A stretch of DNA of 5,423 nt from Avoscillospira sp945864925 (GTDB taxonomy: Bacteria > Bacillota > Clostridia > Oscillospirales > Oscillospiraceae). Positions 1-4,323 of the stretch are shown one piece after another. A program made the translations under genes and the position numbers. The first letter of the stretch is position 1. Every line of letters begins with the position of its first letter. A model generated the notes under the pieces. That model ran no database searches. It worked only from the letters and a program-made list of their open reading frames with translations, and was not told the DNA's origin. The stretch is taken from positions 1-5,423 of the forward strand of contig CALZZH010000164.1 in NCBI GenBank assembly GCA_945830595.1. Reading direction: 5' to 3'.

Positions 1-15
1 TCTCTGATGCGTTAT

Positions 16-612
16 TTACAGGCCCAGCTCCTGGTCGATGAGCAGTACCTCTGCCTCCATGCCGGCCATGGGGCCCCACAGAGTCACCATACCGCGGCAA
101 ATCCGGCCGGGGCTTTTGCAGTCATAACACCGGTCCGCCCGCTCCGCACAGGGGGTTTTGGCCTGCAGCTGCCGGGCCCGCTGGGGCGCTGCCACATTTC
201 TGGCCCGCCAGACCGCGCTGTCATAGTCCGCGGCCAGTTTGTTGCGGCCAATCAGGAAATAGATTTTCCGGTGCCCAAAGAGGGTGGAAGATACACGGTT
301 TCCCGTGCCGTCGATGTTCACCAGTTCACCGGTCTCGGCCAGCGCATTAACCGACGTCAGGTAGACCTCCGTTGTCATGGCGCTGCGCCTTGCTTCCTCC
401 GCCGGCTGCTCCCAGTGCCAGGTCACCGTATTGTGACGCGCCAGCAGCTCATACAGCCCCAGTTCCCGCACCGTGGCCGAGCCGCCAATGCCGACGGTCA
501 CGCCGTCCATGGCCGCATCCAGATAGGCTGCCGCTTCTGCCCCCGTGGCAAACTGGCGCACCTCGTATCCCCTTGCCTTCAGATTTTTCTCCACTGCTGT
601 AAAATCTGTCAT
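16..612 (-). CDS. LUD-domain protein (lactate-utilisation LutC/YkgG-like), 198 aa
   Basis: A complete cytoplasmic protein with no signal peptide or membrane segment. The LUD fold signature is clear: GIGGSATVRELGL (41-53), then TSVNALAETGELVNIDGTGN (86-105) followed by RVSSTLFGH, and IGRNKL (121-126), ending in LLIDQELGL. In the family, LUD proteins include LutB/LutC of L-lactate oxidation, but many clostridial members stand alone with unknown substrate; no lutA or lutB lies in view, so a lactate role is not shown. A cluster C155-x6-C162-x2-C165-x6-C172 near the C-terminus could bind metal; that is inference. The start is the ATG preceded by AAGGAG (plus-strand positions 621-626) at 8 bases. 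It is transcribed away from the neighbouring operon. The family call is secure; the specific function is not. Confidence 0.9.
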   Translation of the reverse strand: MTDFTAVEKNLKARGYEVRQFATGAEAAAYLDAAMDGVTVGIGGSATVRELGLYELLARHNTVTWHWEQPAEEARRSAMTTEVYLTSVNALAETGELVNIDGTGNRVSSTLFGHRKIYFLIGRNKLAADYDSAVWRARNVAAPQRARQLQAKTPCAERADRCYDCKSPGRICRGMVTLWGPMAGMEAEVLLIDQELGL

Positions 613-656
613 AGACGCCGCTCCTTTTTCCCGGTTTCGCTGCCGGTTTTTCTTTC

Positions 657-685
657 ACTATATCAGATTCCACCGCAAAAATCGA
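657..685 (-). promoter_or_regulatory. Candidate promoter for the LUD gene
   Basis: On the minus strand a TATAGT hexamer (plus positions 657-662) lies about 45 bases before the LUD start codon. A 17-base spacer leads to TCGATT (680-685), only a weak match to TTGACA. The -10 is good and the -35 poor, so this is a plausible but unproven sigma-A promoter, or one that needs an activator. Confidence 0.4.
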
Positions 686-698
686 GCCATAATTCATA

Positions 699-720
699 GG
701 ATTTTCCAAGGAATTTATCC
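699..720. promoter_or_regulatory. Imperfect dyad between the divergent promoters
   Basis: GGAT (699-702) pairs with ATCC (717-720), and an inner TTCC pairs with GGAA around a central AA, with unpaired T-rich bases between. It lies between the two divergent promoters, upstream of both -35 regions, where a shared regulator might bind. The symmetry is short and interrupted, so it may be chance. Confidence 0.2.
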
Positions 721-740
721 GGCTTCTCCCCTGCTGCCGA

Positions 741-769
741 TTGACTGCGGCCGCTGTTTTTGTTATGCT
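741..769 (+). promoter_or_regulatory. Sigma-A promoter with extended -10 for the three-gene operon
   Basis: TTGACT (741-746) is followed by a 17-base spacer and TATGCT (764-769), with TG one base before the -10 (761-762), giving an extended -10. Transcription would begin near 776, leaving a leader of about 45 bases before the ATG at 822. A second AT-rich hexamer, TATAAA (769-774), sits too far from the -35 (22 bases) to be preferred. No riboswitch or leader terminator is seen in the short leader. Confidence 0.7.
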
Positions 770-807
770 ATAAAATAAGTTCGACAGCTTGCAGCAGGAA
801 ATTCAGC

Positions 808-815
808 AGGGAGGG
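808..815 (+). promoter_or_regulatory. Ribosome binding site that decides the start at 822
   Basis: AGGGAGGG lies 6 bases before the ATG at 822. An in-frame TTG at 789 would extend the protein by 11 residues, but this purine run then falls inside the coding region and the TTG has no comparable site. The ATG at 822 is therefore chosen. Confidence 0.75.
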
Positions 816-821
816 CCGCTT

Positions 822-1235
822 ATGTGGGACAGCAGCCAATCGGACGTCGCCCGGATATCACAGGCTCTGGAAAGAAACGCTTCCGGTCAGGAAGGCGACA
901 AGCTTTACAAAAAATTCAACGGAACCACCCAGGAACCGGTGCGGCTTGCAGTGGCCCTGCGGGGCTTTTTTCTGGCGGACGGCGTGACCGAAAGCCAGCG
1001 GGAGGTCTTTGGCGCCTATCTGAAACGGAGAATCCGCCCCACGGCCGAGGCCTTGATTGAAGCGGAAGCACTGCCGCAGCTGCAGCAGCTGGAGGCGCTG
1101 GGATGGCTGGACGCCGCTCTGGTTGACGCCTTCCTGCAGTCGGCCATCCGGCAGCGGAAAACCAGTGTCACCGTGTGGCTGCTGCAGCTCAAAACGCAGA
1201 AATATGGCTTCCGGGACCGCGACTTCACCCTCTGA
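822..1235 (+). CDS. Uncharacterised 137-aa helical protein, first gene of the VWA-MoxR operon
   Basis: I do not recognise a named family. The protein is soluble, without signal peptide or membrane segment. Residues 1-35 are polar and probably flexible. Residues 38-135 look all-helical, including LQQLEALGWLDAALVDAFLQ (86-105) and SAIRQRKTSVTVWLLQLK (107-124); the spacing of small and leucine residues resembles ankyrin-like helix pairs, but no canonical ankyrin repeat can be claimed. It ends in an aromatic, charged tail, KYGFRDRDFTL (127-137). It begins the operon and its stop lies 11 bases before the VWA gene, whose ribosome binding site overlaps its stop codon, so translational coupling is likely. 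By position it may be an adaptor, substrate or inhibitor of the ATPase-VWA pair; that is inference only. Confidence 0.75.
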   Translation: MWDSSQSDVARISQALERNASGQEGDKLYKKFNGTTQEPVRLAVALRGFFLADGVTESQREVFGAYLKRRIRPTAEALIEAEALPQLQQLEALGWLDAALVDAFLQSAIRQRKTSVTVWLLQLKTQKYGFRDRDFTL

Positions 1236-1240
1236 GGGAG
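1234..1240 (+). promoter_or_regulatory. Ribosome binding site overlapping the upstream stop, deciding the start at 1247
   Basis: GAGGGAG overlaps the TGA of the preceding gene and stands 6 bases before the ATG at 1247. The open frame extends upstream to 1175, but those 24 codons lie inside the previous gene and lack a site of their own. ATG 1247 is the better start and implies coupling of the two genes. Confidence 0.75.
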
Positions 1241-1246
1241 TGCCGC

Positions 1247-2491
1247 ATGGATATCTTTTCCCGGCAGGAGGCCCTCAGTCTCCAGGTGCTTGAGAACTGC
1301 CGCAACGAACTGTGCGACCTGTTTCCATATTTGGACGGCGCGTTTGCCTGCCTTCCCTATCGCAGCCGCCGGCAGTCCGGCTGGGGAACCGACGGTATCC
1401 GGCTGTACTTTTTCCCGCCGGAATTGCTGCGGCAGTACAGCGCCAGCCCCGTTCTGGTCCGCCGGGGCTACCTACATGTTCTCCTGCACTGTCTGTATCT
1501 GCATCTGTTCCGTCCGGGCGATATGGCCCCGGCAGTGTGGGATCTGGCCTGTGACATGGCCGTGGAACAGCTGATCGAAATCCAGGCCCAGCCCCGATTG
1601 GTCCGGTCTGACCCTGTCCGGACCGATTGCTTCGCTGTTCTGGGCCCGAAACCCCTGCCGGCAGAGCGCATCGCCGTTTTGCTGCAGCAGGGCGGCTTTC
1701 CCTATTCGATGGAGCAGCTGTGCGCCGCCTTCCGTTTCGACGACCACAGCTTCTGGGACCACAAGCCGGCCGCCGGCGTCCGCAGTCAATGGGAGCAGGT
1801 ACAGGCCTACACCGGCCAGAGCCGGCAGGGCTCCGGCGATCACCGGGGAACGGCCGCCGGCTCCTCTGAGGAGCTGCTCTCCCCCGCCGACCGCGCCCGC
1901 TGTGACTACCGGCGGTATCTGCGCCGCTTCATGGTCCCGCGGGAGGAATTGGAGCTGGATGAGGACAGCTTCGACTATATCTACTACAACTACGGTCTGA
2001 CCCATTACGGCTCCATGCCGTTGATTGAGCCGCTGGAGTACAAAGAGGTGAACCGGCTGGGTGAACTGGTGATTGCCATTGACACCTCCGGCTCCTGCTC
2101 CAGCGAGACGGTTCGTCAGTTTCTGGCGGAGACGTATGAGATTCTCTCCCAGCGGGAGAACTTTTTCCGCAAGATGAAAGTCTATTTCATCCAGTGTGAC
2201 TGCTGCATCCAGGATGTGGCCCTGATCCACAGTCCGGAGGAGTGGGACGCCTACGTCCGCCATATTCGCATCCAGGGCCGGGGCGGCACGGATTTTCGCC
2301 CCGTCTTCGACTATGTGCAGACGCTCCGGGCACAGCATGCCCTGACGGAGCTGAAAGCCCTGCTCTATTTTACAGACGGCGACGGTGTCTATCCCACCCA
2401 GCCGCCGGACTACGAAACTGTATTCGTCCTGCTGAAAGGAACCGGCAGGCCGGATTTAACGCCCAAGTGGGCAAAAAAGCTGTTGATCTGA
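1247..2491 (+). CDS. DUF2201-type VWA protein with zincin-like N-terminal domain, 414 aa
   Basis: A two-part cytoplasmic protein. The N-terminal region (about 1-130) matches the putative metallopeptidase-like DUF2201_N layout: a helix YLHVLLHCLYLH with H77, H81 and H86, then WDLACDMAVE (98-107). The usual HExxH glutamate is valine here, so peptidase activity is doubtful. A low-complexity linker rich in G, S and Q (about 184-215) leads to a conserved segment SFDYIYYNYGLTHYG (241-255). The C-terminal VWA domain starts at LVIAIDTSGSCS; its MIDAS residues D279, S281, S283, T348 (in GRGGTDF) and D377 (in FTDGDG) are all present, so it should bind a divalent metal. In related MoxR-VWA pairs this domain links the ATPase to its target. 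The gene sits 12 bases before the ATPase gene. Confidence 0.88.
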   Translation: MDIFSRQEALSLQVLENCRNELCDLFPYLDGAFACLPYRSRRQSGWGTDGIRLYFFPPELLRQYSASPVLVRRGYLHVLLHCLYLHLFRPGDMAPAVWDLACDMAVEQLIEIQAQPRLVRSDPVRTDCFAVLGPKPLPAERIAVLLQQGGFPYSMEQLCAAFRFDDHSFWDHKPAAGVRSQWEQVQAYTGQSRQGSGDHRGTAAGSSEELLSPADRARCDYRRYLRRFMVPREELELDEDSFDYIYYNYGLTHYGSMPLIEPLEYKEVNRLGELVIAIDTSGSCSSETVRQFLAETYEILSQRENFFRKMKVYFIQCDCCIQDVALIHSPEEWDAYVRHIRIQGRGGTDFRPVFDYVQTLRAQHALTELKALLYFTDGDGVYPTQPPDYETVFVLLKGTGRPDLTPKWAKKLLI

Positions 2492-2503
2492 CAGGAGAAG
2501 CGT

Positions 2504-4012
2504 ATGAACATCCAGGAAGCAAAACAGGAAATCGCCCATACACTGCGCGCCTATCTGCGCAAAGATGCAGACGGCAGCTACCTTTTCCCCACCGTGCGGC
2601 AGCGGCCCATTCTGCTGATCGGACCGCCGGGCATCGGCAAGACCGCCATTATGGAGCAGCTGGCCCAGGAATGCGGCGTCGGGCTGGTGGCCTATACCAT
2701 GACCCATCATACCCGGCAGAGTGCCATTGGCCTCCCCCGTATCGCGGAAAAGGTCTATGACGGCAAAGCCGTCTCTGTGACGGAGTACACGCTCAGTGAA
2801 ATCGTGGCCTCCATCCACGAGGAAATGAACCGCACCGGCCGCCGGGAGGGCATTTTATTTCTGGACGAGATCAACTGCGTCTCTGAAACCCTTGCCCCCA
2901 CCATGCTGCAGCTGCTGCAGAACAAGACCTTCGGCAATCACAAAATCCCGGATGGGTGGATTTTGGTCGCCGCAGGCAACCCGCCGGGCTATAACAAATC
3001 TGTGCGGGAGTTTGACGTTGTGACGCTGGACCGGGTCCGTCAAATCCAGGTGGAAGCCGACCTGGAGGTTTGGCTGGACTATGCCAGAGCCCGCGGCGTC
3101 CACGGCGCCATCGTATCCTACCTGACCATGAAGGCGGACCGGTTCTATCTGGTGGAGCGGCAGGAGGATCAGCTGTCCTTTGTAACTGCCAGAGGCTGGG
3201 AGGACCTTTCGGAGCTTTTGAAAAGCTACGAAGCGCTGGAGATTCCGGTCTGCGCATCTCTGGCCGCGCAGTACCTGTGCAAGGACGCCATTGCCCGGGA
3301 TTTTTCCGCCTATTATCAGCTGTACCGGAAGTACGGCGCCGACTATGGCGTCACACAGCTGCTCCAGGGCGCGCTGTCTCCAGAGGACTATGCAGAAAAA
3401 ACTGCCATGGCCAGCAGCGGCAGCTTTGAGGAGCGCTTCACCGTAGTAAATCTGGTGCTGGAACAGCTGCAGACCGGCTTCTCCCAATATGCCCGGGAGG
3501 ACGCCGCCGTCACGCAGCTCCACGGCGCCCTGCGGCAGTTCCTGGGGCAGGCGCAGCCTTTCCAGGCGTTTGTGGCCGCCAGGCGGGACAGCTTTGAGGC
3601 CAAGCTGAAGCTGGGCCTTCTGCCGGCTGCGTCTGTCCGGACAGAGCGCTGGGTGCAGGAGCGCCTGGAAGCCATGGAGCTGTCCGCCCGGCAGCAGCGC
3701 CTGTCCTGCGGCGCAGCCCTGCTGGAGTATTTGCGCCGTGCGCTTCAGGAGGACGTCCAGCGGCGGGCGGCGTTGGTCTCCCGGCTGCAGGCACAGCTGG
3801 ACCGGGCCTTCCAATGGATTTCCGACTGTTTTGGCGATGGTCAGGAGATGGTGCTGTTGGTTTCCAGTCTGACCCGCAGCCCGGCGGCCATGGATTTTAT
3901 CCAGCAGCATGGCTGCGCCCCCTATCTGCGCTGCAGTCAGGCCCTGCTCTACCGGCAGCAGGAAAGCCAGCTGCAGCAGGCCTGCCAGGAGTTGCTGCAG
4001 CCAAACGAGTAA
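2504..4012 (+). CDS. MoxR-like AAA+ ATPase, partner of the VWA protein, 502 aa
   Basis: The AAA+ core occupies about residues 1-245. Walker A is GPPGIGKT (40-47), Walker B ILFLDEIN (117-124), and sensor 1 AAGNP (156-160, N159). LDRVR (175-179) supplies candidate arginine-finger residues, and VTARGWEDLS (227-236, R230) fits the sensor 2 / lid helix. All key residues are intact, so ATP hydrolysis is expected. The C-terminal half (about 250-502) is mostly helical, rich in Q, E, R and L, and resembles no domain I can name; residues 410-440 may form a coiled coil. MoxR proteins act as hexameric remodelling chaperones, often with a VWA partner (RavA-ViaA in E. coli). The start has AGGAG 6 bases upstream. 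It is the last gene of the operon, and no substrate gene is in view. Confidence 0.92.
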   Translation: MNIQEAKQEIAHTLRAYLRKDADGSYLFPTVRQRPILLIGPPGIGKTAIMEQLAQECGVGLVAYTMTHHTRQSAIGLPRIAEKVYDGKAVSVTEYTLSEIVASIHEEMNRTGRREGILFLDEINCVSETLAPTMLQLLQNKTFGNHKIPDGWILVAAGNPPGYNKSVREFDVVTLDRVRQIQVEADLEVWLDYARARGVHGAIVSYLTMKADRFYLVERQEDQLSFVTARGWEDLSELLKSYEALEIPVCASLAAQYLCKDAIARDFSAYYQLYRKYGADYGVTQLLQGALSPEDYAEKTAMASSGSFEERFTVVNLVLEQLQTGFSQYAREDAAVTQLHGALRQFLGQAQPFQAFVAARRDSFEAKLKLGLLPAASVRTERWVQERLEAMELSARQQRLSCGAALLEYLRRALQEDVQRRAALVSRLQAQLDRAFQWISDCFGDGQEMVLLVSSLTRSPAAMDFIQQHGCAPYLRCSQALLYRQQESQLQQACQELLQPNE

Positions 4013-4126
4013 TGGAATTTTGAAGATTTCTCTCCCCACCTGCGGCCGGGAAACCCTGCGAGGCGGTCGAATTGAAACATGCTCGATCATTCTCGCTGCC
4101 GAGTCTACCGACAGGATGAACATTTT
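4013..4126. other. Non-coding spacer after the ATPase gene
   Basis: No credible gene is seen on either strand: the open frames here are extensions of shadow frames and lack a ribosome binding site. AAGATTTC (4023-4030) is the same 8-mer found at 4154-4161 and could pair with GAAATCTT at 4143-4150 inside the fold-back element downstream. No clear terminator with a U-tract follows the ATPase stop at 4012. Confidence 0.5.
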
Positions 4127-4142
4127 ATACTAAAATCTGTTT

Positions 4143-4161
4143 GAAATCTTTAAAAGATTTC
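4143..4161 (+). other. Local hairpin competing with the left arm of the fold-back element
   Basis: GAAATCTT (4143-4150), loop TAA, then AAGATTTC (4154-4161) form a perfect 8-bp hairpin. Its left half is also the inner end of the 24-base terminal arm, so the two pairings exclude each other over those 8 bases. Confidence 0.6.
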
Positions 4162-4182
4162 CGAGGATGAATTGTGCCAGAA

Positions 4183-4230
4183 AAGGCAGATGACGCAGCT
4201 GGGCTGGCGCCCAGCAAGGAAGATAACGCA
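4183..4230 (+). repeat. Symmetric internal loop made of two near-identical 15-mers around an apical hairpin
   Basis: 4183-4197 and 4216-4230 both fit AAGGnAGATnACGCA (13 of 15 identical). They form the opposite strands of a 15 x 15 internal loop, flanked outside by the 14-bp stem and inside by the perfect 7-bp hairpin GCTGGGC/GCCCAGC. Because the copies are direct and not inverted repeats, they mostly cannot pair canonically, yet they are conserved relative to one another. Confidence 0.65.
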
Positions 4231-4285
4231 TTCTGGCGCAATTCAGACCGGATAGAATGGAAGATTTTAAACAGATTTTAGTATT

Positions 4286-4319
4286 AGGGCGTGCTGCAAA
4301 ATGATTGGCAGCACGCCCT
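4286..4319 (-). terminator. Strong GC-rich hairpin just after ftsH, probable terminator
   Basis: AGGGCGTGCTGC (4286-4297) and GCAGCACGCCCT (4308-4319) form a perfect 12-bp stem with a 10-base loop, 4 bases beyond the ftsH stop codon. On the minus strand no U-tract follows; the sequence runs straight into the fold-back element. On the plus strand it is followed by CTTCTC, a weak pyrimidine tract, so it may also stop read-through from the operon. The hairpin is certain; terminator function is inferred from position. Confidence 0.7.
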
Positions 4320-4323
4320 CTTC

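Larger units (their letters stand above)
4127..4284 (+). repeat. 158-base nested fold-back element (MITE-like or structured RNA)
   Basis: Terminal arms 4127-4150 and 4261-4284 are complementary over 24 bases, with 23 Watson-Crick pairs and one G-U (4143/4268). Inside, TCCG 4160-4163 can pair with CGGA 4249-4252. Then 4169-4182 pairs with 4231-4244 over 14 bases, with one U-G (4175/4238), and 4198-4204 pairs perfectly with 4209-4215 around a UGGC loop. A symmetric 15 x 15 internal loop separates the last two stems. Arms starting CTAAAATCTG are flanked by TA on both sides (4128-4129 and 4282-4283), as after insertion at a TA target, though TA is self-complementary and may just belong to the arms. 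There is no coding capacity. It lies between convergent genes. Only one copy is in this window, so mobility is not shown. The plus strand is assigned because both wobbles are G-U in that sense. Confidence 0.8.

Noticed and set aside
7..699. Plus-strand 230-codon open frame opposite the LUD gene
   Set aside because: It is antisense to a clear LUD-domain protein, has no recognisable domain and no ribosome binding site, and reads as low-complexity translation of GC-rich DNA.
789..821. TTG start extending the small first protein by 11 residues
   Set aside because: The strong AGGGAGGG site lies 6 bases before the ATG at 822 and would be internal to the longer version.
1064..1192. Runs rich in CTGCAG/CAGCTG around the small gene
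   Set aside because: These are Leu-Gln/Ala-rich helical codons using CTG, CAG and GCA; they do not form a regular repeat and the reading frame explains them.
1472..2338. Minus-strand 288-codon open frame opposite the VWA gene
   Set aside because: It is antisense to an intact DUF2201-VWA protein, with no start signals or domain features.
822..4012. Anti-phage defence island
   Set aside because: MoxR-VWA pairs can occur in conflict systems, but no effector, nuclease, toxin or transposase accompanies them here, and the neighbours are housekeeping-like (ftsH, LUD protein).
2855..4123. Minus-strand 422-codon open frame opposite the MoxR ATPase
   Set aside because: It is long only because GC-rich codons leave few stops on the opposite strand. 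The sense strand has intact Walker A/B and sensor motifs, and the antisense product resembles nothing.
4127..4284. CRISPR array or IS200/IS605 end as explanation of the repeats
   Set aside because: There are no regularly spaced direct repeats with unique spacers and no cas or tnpA/tnpB genes. The symmetric terminal inverted repeats do not fit IS200/IS605, which lacks them.
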